Positions 1 to 23,049 are shown, numbered from the stretch's first letter. The stretch is 64,000 nt of DNA from Scolanthus callimorphus (GCA_033964015.1 CM066924.1:186001-250000), one strand, 5' to 3'. Made by a program: numbers and translations. The notes: generated by a model from the sequence alone, not told the origin.

Positions 1-214
1 CTGTAGATGGAAAACTTGTGAAATGGCAGAATTTTTTAAGCACTTTTACTTTTTGATTTGTAAAAGATTAGAGGGTTTTTGAAAAGGGTCTTATTTTTAA
101 ATTTTAACATTATGCTGTATGTAGCCAAGTGAATATTGATTGTACCACTTCTCTTGAAATATTATAATGCTGTCACCAATAATGCTGTTTATCATTTTGC
201 ATTTTTGCCTACAG

Positions 215-10508
<10,294 letters not shown>

Positions 10509-10699
10509 TTAATCCTTCCACAAATACACGGTAAGCAAAGGGCCATCATTTCACGGTCATTCTTAGTGACAGGGCTTGCTCATTTTCAGTTTGCGGAAGC
10601 GTGTCTCCTTTTCGAAAAAAAGGAACGAATTTCCTTCTGAGAGCTTTTTTTTTACATTGACTGTTGGGAGACCCTGAAGTGATAAACCAGACGTGAAAA

Positions 10700-11012
10700 A
10701 TGCAAAAGACCTTTGGGGACCTTCCCTGCACCATTTTTACAAGAAGCCCCGAAGTTCCGCAACCCTTTGGGGACCTTCCCTGCACCATTTTTACAAGAAG
10801 CCCCGAAGTTCCGCAACCCTTTGGGGACCTTCCCTGCACCATTTTTACAAGAAGCCCTGAAGTTCCACAACCCTTTGGGGACCTTCCCTGCACCATTTTT
10901 ACAAGAAGCCCTGAAGTTTCGCAACCCTTTGGGGACCTTCCTTGCACCATTTTTACAAGAAGCCCTGAAGTTCCACAACCCTTTGGGGACCTTCCCTGCA
11001 CCATTTTTACAT
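10700..11012. repeat. 54-bp tandem array after the ERM stop codon
   Basis: Six copies of a unit starting CCCTTTGGGGACCTTCCCTG and containing ACCATTTTTACAAGAAGCCC. It starts 190 bp past the stop, so it may lie in the 3' UTR. 54 is a multiple of 3, so both strands show spurious frames of 100-165 codons. Confidence 0.93.
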
Positions 11013-14000
11013 GTCCCCATGTAACTGCGAAACACTCAGACACGAAACATTTTTATCTGCAGGTGGATGTTTTGATTCATTCAAGAATGACGATCTAAGA
11101 CTCAATCTCACGGTGAGGGAAAAGTCCATCTGCCATTGCGTATCATCAAGTCATAGAGTAGAACTGAATAGTCAGATAGACCTGAAAATATCCTGAATAT
11201 TATTATCCTCCTGAATAGAATGCGTGTCCTACGAAGAGCAGAGGCATTCCCTCCCGAGAACCCTTTTTTAAATTAACGCGAATAAATACTTAATATAAAA
11301 CCCTTTATTGATTAAATATAATGAAATTATTGATAAATTTAGCTAGAGTTATAAGCAGGGTTGACAGACATAATTCCGGCGGACTGTCATGTATTATGGG
11401 AAGAGTGTGGCTTTCAAGGCCGTGGGTGCATTTTGCTTGTAATTTTTTACAATTTTTTGCTTCTTGTGCGAAGTGTTAACTCATGATAACGAATGGTAAT
11501 GCTTCACCGTACCATACCGTCTCGGCTTTTGAAACTTAGTGTGGACAGGGCCTTAGTACTTGCTAGCTTACACCTGTTCCAGGTTGCTTCGTGAATCGTT
11601 ATCATTGCAATCCTTGCGAGCCAATCAGGTCCTTGTCCATTGCACTCGTTTGGCTTCCTTGCGTTGCGAGCCAATCAGGTCCTTGTCCATTGCACTCGTT
11701 TGGCTTCCTTGCGAGAATGGACCAGAATATCATTGTCTCGCACTGTTTGATTAACTACGTAGAAAAACCCAACTGCTGAATCACTGGGTCGCGTGCTTCC
11801 TGAAACAGCTGTAACATAGTTAGGTATTGTAACTGATAACATATGATATGCCTCGTCTGTTTATTAAACCCAGCGTAACTGTAGGCCCTAATGGAGGCGG
11901 TTTTTCGGCCTGTAGATGTTGGGAAATCTGAGATGGTATTTCATATCCGATTCGTCAGATGTTACGCTGTATTCAGCCCTGATTTAGATCTCGAGACCAA
12001 TAAAGAGGAACTATTTTTGATTTCCCATAACGTCGTGTCCGTGTTATTAATAAATGCGCACCCTGATTACTCGCTCACGCTTTTCTATTTTCTATCCGTT
12101 AACCCCCTCCCCCCCTCCCCCTTTCCCCTATCGAGGAACCTGAAGTTCCACAAGAGACTGTGGTTTTTCCCTGGTATTTCTACAGGGGCCACAAAATAAA
12201 TTAATTTGAAAGAAAGAGAAAGGAACAAAAATTTGTATTATATAGGCATTCTAAGGTAAGATTAATACCTTTCGTTATCAAATTCCCAAGTTTGAAAACT
12301 GCTCAACCTGGTATAATCAAAAATGCCATTTCACGATCCAATTTCATCCGCTCGATTACACAAAAGTATCCCAAATGTGCACTTATTTAGAAGTTCAAAG
12401 GTTATTTAACAAATTTCCTTCAACAAAAACTCATAACCGTGGACCAGGTCGGAAAACGCGTTCTAATGTGCATAGAATTTTGAGATTTTTTTCCTCCTTT
12501 TTCTCTGCATTAAATCATCCGTTTGAGAAGTAATATCAAACACTCGATATTGTTTTTCATCAGGATTTGAAACACCTCGAAGTAAGTTACAGCCAAAGAC
12601 GCTCAAGCGTCCCCCTCTAGAGTGCAATAATGAGTTGATTCTTGGAATATTGGATACATTATTCGATTCAATAATGCATTCGGCTTGGGAAAACGTCTTT
12701 CAATTTGAACTCGGATTTCGGCTAGATTACCTTCCTGAACCACGCTCCGACACTCTTAAGTCACCTCACTTTATGCTTCTTATAATATCCCTGATAATAC
12801 TGATCAACAATTTCTTCTGTAAATGAACGAGGGAGAGATTTACCAAGCTCGTAAAGTCTACCAGGCCCGCCATATTGGTAACAAAACTCGCAAACAAAAG
12901 GCTCCCTGTGGCTTTTTTCCATATATGGAAGCGCCTTCGTCGTCTATCGTCCAATCAAAAAGCGAAAACCAAGTTCAAATCGAGACGTTTTCCCAAGCCA
13001 AATGCATTAGGGGTGGACCATTAGAAGTTGGGGGAGGGGGGGTGGCAATTCCCAAAAAAATTCGTGCAAGGCCAATCCTTCCAAAATAAAAATCTTGCAG
13101 AGATTCAAGCTAGGAAAAAAAAATCCTACAAAGACGTGGCTTGGGCTCTCCTTGAAAAGATGTCTGAAGTAGTTATTCTAGCAACTTCTCTATGCATTTT
13201 CTACTTCACTTCACTTAATACTTAATAAAAATTTCGGCGCGCTTCGCGCCCATTGAAAATAACATCAAATATATAGTCGGTGAGAACTCACGCAACGAAG
13301 ACACTGCCTTCGCGCCGTTTACAAGAACAAGTGTATCTTGCCGAGAAAAAACAAACTCTCCAAAAAATGCCCTGCCCTGCAGTGATAGGCCTGACAGGCA
13401 GTCACTATGTTCGAAAGAATCACACTTAGGTAAGCGTGAGTTCGACGTTACAAGTATAGAAAGTCTTTTCGGACCGCTTCGCACAAATGAATAATAATAA
13501 TTTCGTAATTTGCGGCGCGCAGTTGCGCCCATAAAATTCCGCCTGATACTCAGGCTACCCATGAATACGAAAACCTACAGGCTTTGTTTACTATACACAA
13601 AAAAACTCTACTATAAAATTGAGTAAGGCGTCCTCAAACATCATGTAATCGCCCCCTTTTATGGATACCGCCAAAAAAACTATCGCCCTCAAATTCCCTC
13701 AGTATATCCTGTATCTTGATTGCTAAAAGTGTGCACTTAAATCTAGCCTGCATAGAGGCGCTAGCGTGTTTGTGTAATTTTATAATTACAGAGAGCGATC
13801 TCAGCGGCGCAGTACTGCAGATTTTCAAAAACTACCACGGAATTAACACAGCAAACTCACTGGAGAGCCTGTTCGCAGCTAAAAAAGGACTAAAGAAAAT
13901 TCCCCAATCAAAACCATTTGTAAATCCGTGAATCTGTTGTGCATTTACGGTCCGCCGGACTAGTATGCAAACTAGTACACAAACTACTAGAGTATATTTG

Positions 14001-14366
14001 AAAAACTAAATCTCATGCAAATAAATAATATAAACATGATTGTATGTCATGATTGTTATATAAAGAAATATCGCCATTTTCGCTATAGATCACGGGGAAT
14101 TAATTTGGCCACTTTAAGTGTCAATCATGATGACGTCATTTTCCCACTTAAAACGCAAAATCGGCGTTGGCGACCGAAAAATTCGGATTCAGCGTTAAAA
14201 ATCACATAGGAAGGCACTGGTCGCCAACTTTTACTAAGATTTGCCGTATGCTCTTTAAATATTGGACTTTTTCAATTTTTCGTCTAGTCTATAAGGCGCG
14301 CGTGGTTGGCGTTATCACGGCAACGGGACATGACTACCAGAACAAATAACGTCCTTTTGATAACGT
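11013..14366. other. Gene-less stretch
   Basis: No exon with conserved protein was found. It holds a 50-bp unit repeated at 11606-11713 (GCGAGCCAATCAGGTCCTTG), a C-rich tract near 12105-12123, a G-rich tract near 13028, and GC-palindromic words such as GGCGCGCTTCGCGCC at 13236 that recur elsewhere. Open frames here are short and unsupported. Confidence 0.6.
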
Positions 14367-14466
14367 GCATAAATGGTTGCTCTCATTCTGTGGAGTACAA
14401 TGTAGGAGCGAATGTAATTTTGGTTATTTCGCTAGATTTATTTTGGATAACGCCATTGATTTTTAA

Positions 14467-14730
14467 TGGACAATCGCATTTTTTATCCGCACCCCCCCCT
14501 GTTGAGGACCTCTGGAATTCCAGGGTGGGTGGTCAAAGTAGAGCTTGGAATTTCAGGGTGGGCACCCTTAAAATACGAAATTCCAGGGTGGGTAAGCGCA
14601 ATTTCCAGGGTGGTCATGAGAAAATCACTGGAATTCCAGGGTGGGTGGTTCAAATTTAAAAAATCCAGGGTGGGTAGCTGTGACTCGGGTCCTCAACAGG
14701 GGGGGTGCGGATTTTTTTTGCGACTGTCCA
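14467..14730. mobile_element. 264-bp MITE with TTAA flanks
   Basis: Ends TGGACAATCGC / GCGACTGTCCA with TTAA on both sides (14463-14466, 14731-14734), as for piggyBac-type insertions. Arms include CGCACCCCCCCCTGTTGAGG. The interior is a degenerate GGAATTCCAGGGTGGGT array. Confidence 0.8.
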
Positions 14731-14957
14731 TTAAAGCTTATGATGATGCATAACAGGTGGAGATTCGGTACTTGGTATGCGCTTGGGTCGCTGGTCACCG
14801 AACAAATCGCTGGCTCGTAAAACGAGAAACCGCTGTAATGTTTTTCGTTTGCGGGCGACGAAATGACGCAACGCTGTCCGCTTTCGCGGGATTTTTCTCC
14901 TCGTACTTTATATCCAGCAGTAGGGAAACAGTACACCTAATTCGGAGTGTGCGCCGC

Positions 14958-15058
14958 GTTGTCAGGTTTATGAAGATTTCAATCGCCAGAAGAGATAAAC
15001 AGACTATCGTTGTCAGGTTTATGAAGATTTCAATCGCCAGAAGAGATAAACAGGCTAT
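14958..15058. repeat. 51-bp direct duplication
   Basis: GTTGTCAGGTTTATGAAGAT... occurs twice almost identically. Confidence 0.9.
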
Positions 15059-15059
15059 C

Positions 15060-16678
15060 TTGTTATTCATAAGTTTTTAATTACAAACTCTTCAAAAACG
15101 AAGGTTAAATACAACGAGCCCAATTATTATGAGATTAGATAAGTTTGAAATTTCGTTCTCGCCAATTTGTTATATGCAATTTAGCTTCCTGGAAAGAAAA
15201 AGCTAATATTCAAGTCGACCATCCAAAGAGCCATCTACGGCAAGCAACTTCATCAGAGAAGGAGACTGGAGGACAGAAGACAGCTGTAAAGTAGAAAAAA
15301 TATGTTTATAAATACTGTTTCATTATTTTGTCTACAGCATAAAGATACACACAAACAAACATAAGAATCTAAATTATTGTTGTGATAAAATGTGGTCAGC
15401 TAAAGAGGAGGAAAGAACTAGGATATTGAATACAAATTGTAAACAAAATGTGCAGCCAGATTTGCGGGTTTACCCCCGTGTAAGAACCATTCCCAGAGGA
15501 CATCATTGTTGTGTTCAGTTATTTCATCGTGATTCGTTCTAGTAAACAAAAGAGGCTTTGTGACGCAACTCATGAACAATACACAGTCCGTGTAGCCAGA
15601 TTTGCAGAGATCATGGTCAAAAAATATGCAAATTAACTTTGACAGAAGCATAAGAAATTAGTACAATCATCACTTTTATTCGCAAAAGGCAAATTTTAAC
15701 ACAATTAATAGCGCTTAGAACCAATTCTAGAATATATGTGCTTTATAATCATGGACAATTTAGACCGGTTCAAATAATGGTTTCTGAACAGCAACTGAAA
15801 TAATTGTTATAGAGTTGCTATAATTGTACGTGCTTATACGAAGTAAATCTACAATTTCACCGAATGACTGATTGTCCCGATCGTAGTTTGTCAAGAGACT
15901 GCCAACATAGTTAAACTAAAAAAAATATTTACTGCGCCATCACAGAAACATATGACACTGAAACCACTAATTTCCCAACTACAACCTGTTCGTCGCTAAC
16001 TGACCCAAAGCTATTCCATACAAAAGTTGGGGGCAAAGGCGATTTTTTTCTGAATTTGGTTTGGAGGTAACGTGAGAAATAGAGACTTGAACTATACATT
16101 TCTGTTTTTAAATCACCGGTTCAGCCCTTGGTACCATGATCTGCGAGCTATGCATTCATGGTTTAATTTGCTAGGTGAACGATTTTGAGCAAATTTAAAA
16201 CTAAATGCCTCGGCAATGACCGACTCCGAATGGACAACAATGCAGTTTAAAAAGATAAATGAAGCAAATTAACTCACCTTTTCGCTTTTATGTATTTGTA
16301 GTTTACGTCGATGTCAACAAACAATCTCTCAATGGTGCTGTTATAACATAACAATGGCCGCCATGTTTGCTTCGAAGGACTTCTTCTCTGGCGATACTGA
16401 GAAGGACGAGAAGCGTATTTTTCGACCATGTAGCCGCTATTTGAAGCATCCTAAGCATCGACCGGCTTTTTGAATGACAATAGGATAATGCCGAGGAATA
16501 TTTGAAGCATCTTCAACAACATTTACGCAGAAATAATCCAGAGAAATCGATGGGACAAACCGAAACGTAACGCTCCACTCTGACCAGATTCCATTCCCTT
16601 TGGCTTTCTAGCGCATGCGTAGAACTTATTCTCCACCTGTTATGATGCATCCCTATGTGCACATGAGACCGGCATAAC
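15060..16678. other. Interior of the foldback, no gene recognised
   Basis: AT-rich. Only short open frames, including a minus frame of 77 codons at 15418-15651 without recognisable domains. CAATGGCCGCCATG (16353) resembles a YY1 site. Confidence 0.5.
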
Positions 16679-17583
16679 TAATCGAACGTTCGGTAATCGA
16701 ACTTAATCGAACACCAATCGTTGCACAAGTAGTTTGCTGGAAAAAATGGAATAATCGAACTCACCAAGAAATTTTTCAATCGAACATAATCGAACGTTCG
16801 ATTACCGAACAATGTGCTCAATCAAACCCAATTGAACTTGAAATGAAACACAGGCATTTTTTCCTAAATCGGAATCAATCACTAACCAAGATTAGCACCT
16901 CAGTTCGGCTCGCCTGGCGCATACTGGGAACTGCACCGCACAACTACAGGTGTTAATGAGAAGTTAATCCAATAGTTTTATTCTGGTCGGCATTTTATAA
17001 AGGAAGCTTGAATTATATGAACTCAATGGCATTTGTATAATGTGCAATGAATAGTGTGTTTCGGTGTCCTGAAAGAACACATTAACAAAATTTGGGGAAG
17101 ATGTTTTCAATGCCTTATTTTGGTCATACTCGCACTTTAAGTCACGAACACATTAACAGAAACATATATAAAAGTGAATACATTTCCATGGGTTTCGCAG
17201 AATAGCGAATTTGTTCCCGGTTTATTATTATACCCATTATACCGAGTTTTTTCAGGTTTTGTTATTTAGAAGGCTAAAGTGTCCCAGCTGAAAATGAAAT
17301 TTGAATAAAGCTAATAGTTATGTTAACTGTTCATGGCCGTCTATTTGTTGTGTATTACCCCATTGCTTGCACTGATGAGTCTTACCCAATTTCTAAAGTC
17401 ATGCAAAATTTCCGAACAAAATCGAATCGAATTTATGTTCGATTGAGTTCGGTAATCATACTCACCAAAAAGTTTTGTTCGATTATGTTCGATTACCGAA
17501 CCCAATCAAAATCAATCGAACGATTGGTGTTCGATTAGGTTCGATTGAAATTTTGTTCGATTTTGTTCGATTAGTTATGCCGG
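16679..17583. mobile_element. 905-bp foldback of AATCGAAC repeats
   Basis: Ends CCGGCATAACTAATCGAAC / GTTCGATTAGTTATGCCGG. Flanks ACATGAGA (16671-16678) and GCATGAGG (17584-17591) share CATGAG, compatible with a decayed 8-bp duplication as made by hAT elements. Both arms are built of AATCGAAC words. Confidence 0.75.
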
Positions 17584-17721
17584 GCATGAGGGTTTCAGAC
17601 TAGGCGCATTAGACAATCTGATTTGCGAGCTTCTTTTTAAAAAGCATTCGCTCCTACATTGTACTCCACCAGAAACATATATATGTTTCTGACTCCACAG
17701 AATGAGAGCAACCATTTATGC

Positions 17722-18657
17722 GAAAATCAGGTGCCCTTATGAGCCTAGTTGAATTTTAAATTTCGTGTTTGAGTGTGCATGCGATTTTAGTCCGAATTTC
17801 TTGATTTATTACATACATACATACGTAATCTTTATTTCATCACGGGTCAATTCTTCAGCCAATAAATAATTACACATTAAGTTTAACAAGAATAGAACAA
17901 CGGTGGCGTAATGCATTATCCTCGACACTTCAACTAAGAAAAAATATTTCACACTAAAATCGCTGCGCACTCAACACGAAAAAGAGGGCAGGGGGTTGGG
18001 AGGCCTGTGGTATATTCAAAATGGCGCCTTCCAGTGGATGAGAAGTCGACTTGCCTTTCTTCTCGTTCCATATAGAAAACGCGTTGATTTAACAACACGG
18101 GGACTAGCATTCAACAAGTAAGATATAATTCTCTTTATTTAGTATATGCGTAGGCAGATTTTACCTCGCTGCAGTATAGAAATCAGTACAATGCTGTCTA
18201 AATTTTAAACACAACCCGGCAACCCTCTAGCTAGTTATGCGGTTTCCATATTCTGGATATTGGCCTTATATTTTGATATTTTTTTTTCTGTTACACAGAT
18301 TAGCCAGTCAACTTTGGTTTAAAATCAAATAGAGTTTCATATGACAAGCATTCAGGTAATAGAACAATGTTAGGGTATTCTAGAAATGTAAGACCTCGAA
18401 ACGTAAGATGTAAGCTTTAAGATCTTGAAAAACAAACCTTGGAACGTAAGACCCCATCAAAATGTTGCCAAAAAATGAAAATCTATTTCAGATCTTTAGG
18501 ATTTTCGCTTTAGCTCTCTAACAATGAAAGCAACTTGCAAAATTCCTACCTCACCTACATGGCAGAGTTTGAGGTCCGTCAATGCTTAATTACAAGCACC
18601 GGCCACAACATTTAGGCACAGATTGCTCTGAATATGAGAAATATTTCATTTTTAGAA
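17722..18657. other. Gene-less stretch with a possible LINE tail
   Basis: 17807-17990 reads on the minus strand as AT-rich sequence ending AATAAAGATTACGTATGTAT, like the 3' end and TATG tail of a non-LTR retrotransposon. From 18380 the words GAAACGTAAGA face CTTACGTTTCAAGGTCTT at 19629, suggesting a wider foldback. Confidence 0.45.
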
Positions 18658-19241
18658 TGGGGGGGACTCCCTATATTCGAATGCTAGGGGTGACTGTCAT
18701 TTTTTTTAGGGGTTGAAATTGGTGATCTGGTATTTTTAGGGGTTCGAAAATGAAAAACGGTATGGTAAGAAGAAAAAGGTATAGTCCATGAGCCAAGAAA
18801 ATTTCAGTTTCATTGCACCCCCATTGGGACCAAGTTAATCTGGTATCAAATGAAAGCTCTCGAGTTATATTTTAAGATTTCACTTGTTGCAACCTTGCAA
18901 CCTTGCAACCTGTGCGTGAATGAGTCCTTTTGGGATTTGGCTCATGGACTAGTATGTTTTAGGGGGTTCTCACGCAAATAAGGTACATAGGTCCAAAATA
19001 TTTGAAAGAATGATAGTGTATTTGAAACTCAAGAGGATACATTTCATGTACATGTATATCAAATAAATGGCCAGAATAAAATTTAATCTGTCAAAATTGT
19101 TGGTATTTTTTAGGGTATTTTCAGGCTGAGGGGTATTTTTTAGGGTGGAAATTTTTTCCGACCAGGTATTTTTTTTTAGGGTCAAAATTCGAGTTTCTTG
19201 ATGGTCACCCCTAGCATTTTAACCTTAGAGTCACCCCCCCA
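18658..19241. mobile_element. AGGGGTGAC foldback, copy A (occupied)
   Basis: Ends contain ATGCTAGGGGTGAC and GGTCACCCCTAGCAT; the body has repeated TATTTTTTAGGGT words. It is the inverted counterpart of 30011-30380. It holds a nested insertion at 18782-18952. Confidence 0.85.
18782..18952. mobile_element. 171-bp nested MITE with TA duplication
   Basis: Ends TAGTCCATGAGCCAA / TTGGCTCATGGACTAG, TA on both sides. The copy at 30 kb reads straight through this site, so the insertion is proven by an empty site in the same window. Confidence 0.85.
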
Positions 19242-20444
19242 CCCCCACCCCCAGGAAGTTACCCTCTTAATGCTAAAGCCTTCTTAGCATTTCAGGGTAA
19301 CATTAAAAAAAATTTTTTAAATGAACCACAGTTCATGTGATATAAACAGTCAGGCATTTCTGGTTCTACAGTAGAACGGCCAAAGAGTGTGTTTTTGTAC
19401 CAAGAGTATACAAGCTTGTAGGAAGTAGTGCCATGGTTGTTAAAGGGTAAATACGGTAGTGCTGACAAACTCAAAAACACGGCTATTAAGAAGAGGACTC
19501 GAAGTTGCCTCATGCTGTTTGTTAAGCTTATGTACTCTTGCCTGCAATAGAACTGATGGCTTGTAATTATCAAAGTGTTATTTGAACTCTGAGTTTTAAA
19601 CATTTATAAAAAAAAGTCTTTTAGAGGGGTCTTACGTTTCAAGGTCTTGTGTTTCGAGATCTGATGTCTTAGGTCTTATGTTTTGATGTGTTATGTTAGA
19701 GCACAATGTTAGAGCATATTTCATATGACTGTTAGGCATGGAACACAGTTTGGTCACTGCAGCATACTTTCCCTTTCACAAACGGCCTCTATGCCATTTT
19801 GCCAAATGGTCAATGCTTTTACAGAAAAGTTGCCATTTTGTTTTGTGTGTGGGACAATGGTCGTTATCAAGCTGCATTATATAGATGCCAAAAATTCTAC
19901 AAATCTAATTAAAATGCATCCAAAATCCAGGGAATTCACTTGTAGCACACTGATTAGGGTTTGTGTTTGTACTCGCCAATTAGGGTTTGGGCCACTCTGG
20001 ACTCATACCCAGAGCTCTCAAGTTTGTCACAAGATTTAATACTGAGCTGTTGTCAGGAAAGGAGCTTTCTATGCATGCCTTAACTTTCAAAAATCTGCCA
20101 GGGAGCTGTGGGTATGTGAATGGGTTAGAGTTTGGGACAGGGGAGAATTAATAATAGGATTTTTTCAATAAGAAGGGCAACCACACTTGTATTGTGAAAG
20201 CACTGTCCAAAAGTCAATGACCGTTTTGAAATGGAAAAATGTGTCAATGCATGGCACAGAACATTTCCTTCTCATGAACAGTCAACTGATGACATCACTC
20301 AAAATGACTGAATCAAACAATCAAAATGCTTTGACACGGTACAACACCCATTACGGCAACATCACGGCATGAAACATGCTGTAACATTTTCAGTCATATG
20401 AAATCTGGTCTGTAGAACACTGTCTTGTGCTAATATGCATATCA
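19242..20444. other. Gene-less stretch
   Basis: Inverted words ATTTCATATGACTG (19717) and CAGTCATATGAAAT (20390) suggest another relic. A minus frame at 19292-19603 has a hydrophobic stretch but no homology I recognise. Confidence 0.45.
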
Positions 20445-20711
20445 ACCGACAGAGTGGAAATGACCAAAAATGAAATGTCTAACTTTGCCATATTTCAATA
20501 TATAAGCTCCAGATAAGCTCAAAGAGTTTCTATGGCTAAAAGTTTAATTCAAAATTTTAAAGAAAATTGAAGAATATGAATTTTAGATATGATTGAGCAA
20601 AGTTTGCATAATTCCTGATCAAAGTACTAATTATCTCGTAAAATGGTACAGAAACCAAAGTTTAAAGTGCCACTAGCACCTAATTTGTCACTTGCCTGAA
20701 ATTCTTGATTG

Positions 20712-20786
20712 TCTTTCATGCAAATTTGGATCCTTCAACATTTTCCGCATGCTGGAATGTTGAAGGATCCAAATTTGCATGAAAGA
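20712..20786. repeat. Perfect 31-bp hairpin
   Basis: Arm starting TCTTTCATGCAAATTTGGAT pairs without mismatch with the arm ending ATCCAAATTTGCATGAAAGA, with a 13-base loop. Confidence 0.95.
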
Positions 20787-20799
20787 TTAAAACAGTGAA

Positions 20800-20919
20800 G
20801 TCGAACCAACAGACCGTGTGCTAGACAAGCACAACCAACAAACCGTGTGCTAGACAAGCACAACCAACAGACCGTGTGCTAGACAAGCACAACCAACAGA
20901 CCGTGTGCTAGACAAGCAC
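20800..20919. repeat. 29-bp tandem array, four copies
   Basis: Unit AACCAACAGACCGTGTGCTA + GACAAGCAC, with one G/A variant. Confidence 0.95.
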
Positions 20920-21596
20920 AAAATAACTTGAATTGAGCAGGCATTCGGATTGGCCTTTGCAAATGCTGTGAACTTCAATCCAACACAAATCGAGCAAAAT
21001 TGATCAATAGGTTTTTTAATTGCATATACGAAGTCTATTAAAATAATGCTAAAACTGGTAGAAAATGCGACGACTAGAACCGCAGAAGTAAGGCATATTA
21101 CAGTACAACTTCTTTTTTGGAGAGCTGCCCTAAAAAATAGGGAAAACGCAATTAAGATCTGCAGTTCGGGCTCCCTGTGCTGGGATCACGTGTCACATGC
21201 GCTGCGTCCCTTGGGAATTGACTGTATGAATATCAGGATGAAAACAGCTCATCAAATCCGAACTTTGACGTGAAAATATGCTATTTTCATTTCAAACTCT
21301 GGCAAAACAAATGGCGTAGTGCTAAAGATTATTATGTCTTCTACTTGTATGCCGAATTTGGTGGAATTTCAGGCAAGTGGAAATTAGGTGCTAGTGGCAC
21401 TTTAAGCCTAATATCTCAAAGATGGATCCATTAGAAAAAGTCATTTTTGATATTTTGTTTTTAACCTGACAAGGAGTCTGTATGCAAAAATCAAGCTTAT
21501 CTGAGCTAACCTGGCCTTACTATTTCAAATTTAGTGGTCTAAGCAGGTCATTTCCGCTCTGCCATATCAACCCAACTTCATCAAAAAATTTGAGAT

Positions 21597-22465
21597 TGTC
21601 CCTCATGTGGCAGGTAAATACCTACAAAAAATGTATGAAAAATTCCCAAGAGTGACATACAGTAAATGTATGAATTTTTTTGTAATCTTTATGCTGGTGA
21701 CAGGCTGAAAAATCTTGTGACACCCGCCTAATGCGGAAGAGCTGACAGCTATGTACAGTATATGCTTGCCCAAGGGTTTCAATCATTTGTCAATTTTTTC
21801 AATTTTCAAGAGGAGAAGGTTTGGAGTTCTTGCAAAGGAACATGGGAACTATTCTCTCTCCCCCTTCCCATTAGGACATAATTGCTATATGTAAGCATCA
21901 TTTCCGACTATGACTACCAGAATACTTTTCAGCTATCTTTTAAAGGTCTTTTGCATGCATAGTCACTTCAACTTGGGCTTAAATCAACTAAAACATGTGG
22001 AACTCATAAAGCACTTGCCAAAAGAAACTCGCACAAAGGAGTAGCAGTAAACTCCAAACACCAGACAGCTGGTGGAAATGTTTGCTTGACCATGCTTGGA
22101 GGATGGGTGATTTTTTTGTTAGATTTTTTTAGGCCCATGTTCATGTGGTGGCAAAACGATAGATGTATATTCCACAAAATGCAAAGATGTTTAGTGGGAA
22201 TTCAGGCAGGGATTTTCCCCCTCACAAGTCAAATGTTCAGCTCCATAAGCATTGCTCCAAGTTTATTTTGCAAGTTTTGACAAGATTCAGTATGTAGACT
22301 GGGGTGCAGACATGTCTTTATGTGAAGTGGGTGTCACAAGATTTTGAAGCCTGTCACCCTCATAATGACTGCGAAAATTTTAAACATTTTAAACCTGCAT
22401 TGTCACTCTCAGAAATTTTTCATACATTTTATGTATTTACCTGCAAACGTGAGGGAGAATTTCAA
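21597..22465. mobile_element. Foldback element
   Basis: Arms of about 150 bp: GTGGCAGGTAAATACCTAC and GGTGACAGGCTGAAAAATCT on the left match inverted GTATTTACCTGC and AGATTTTGAAGCCTGTCACC on the right. No coding content recognised. Confidence 0.7.
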
Positions 22466-22512
22466 GATTTTTTACGAAGTTGGGTTGACAGGTATACTGT
22501 TTCCAGCCAATG

Positions 22513-22802
22513 CAATTCAGATCATGTGATGATTCCTTTGGGTGGTTACTTTTCTTAGTTCTGCACATACAATCGTATTCCCTGCTAGCAGAGGCCTCTT
22601 CTCTGCATTTTGCTGGCTGAGTATCGCGAGGAAAAGATGCCTCTGCGCTGGGTCGAAACTCCCTTTGTTTTGCCACCGTCCACAGGGCAGAGGTCTCTTT
22701 TCCTTGCGGTATTCAGCCAGCGAAATACAAAGAAAAGCGGCCTCTGCTAGCAGGGAAACACTTGTGGACTCGGTTGAGCGAATCATCACATGATCTGAAT
22801 TG
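22513..22802. mobile_element. 290-bp MITE
   Basis: Ends CAATTCAGATCATGTGATGA / TCATCACATGATCTGAATTG, with inner arms CCCTGCTAGCAGAGGC / GCCTCTGCTAGCAGGG. Target duplication not clear. Confidence 0.75.
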
Positions 22803-23049
22803 GGTGTGGCATTAAGATGTAAACACTGCTAGCCGATTTGGTCTATGCACTTACTACTACTGCTCTCACCAAACTGTCACACTTTCAGACTGCACTAAGC
22901 CACCCCACCCTATGGAATTTTAACATGTACAGCTCTTGGCTTGGCTTTATACACAAGTGTAGATATAAAACAATATTATAATCTTGAGTGTGTTTCACAT
23001 TTATTCCAAGTTTACATGGTATGTAAGTACCTTTTTCTGAATTAAAAAA

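Larger units (their letters stand above)
14367..17721. mobile_element. 3.35-kb nested foldback element
   Basis: Outer ends GCATAAATGGTTGCTCTCAT (14367) and the inverted ATGAGAGCAACCATTTATGC (to 17721), continuing into GTGGAGTACAATGTAGGAGC on both sides. Inner inverted arms GATGCATAACAGGTGGAGA / CTCCACCTGTTATGATGC lie at 14745 and 16631. The right arm carries a tiny palindrome AGAAACATATATATGTTTCT between two CTCCAC copies. No transposase recognised. Confidence 0.75.
20666..21401. mobile_element. 736-bp foldback with TTAA flanks
   Basis: Ends AGTGCCACTAGCACC / GGTGCTAGTGGCACT with TTAA outside both (20662-20665, 21402-21405). It contains a 31-bp perfect hairpin and a 29-bp array. Ends resemble the small foldback at 9950-10150. 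Confidence 0.75.
20445..21565. mobile_element. Outer foldback around the TTAA element
   Basis: CAGAGTGGAAATGACC at 20452 faces GGTCATTTCCGCTCTG at 21547. The arms (with AAGCTTATCTGAGCT-like words) surround the element at 20666-21401. Confidence 0.6.

Noticed and set aside
10546..11098. Frames of 100-165 codons on both strands
   Set aside because: Created by the 54-bp array.
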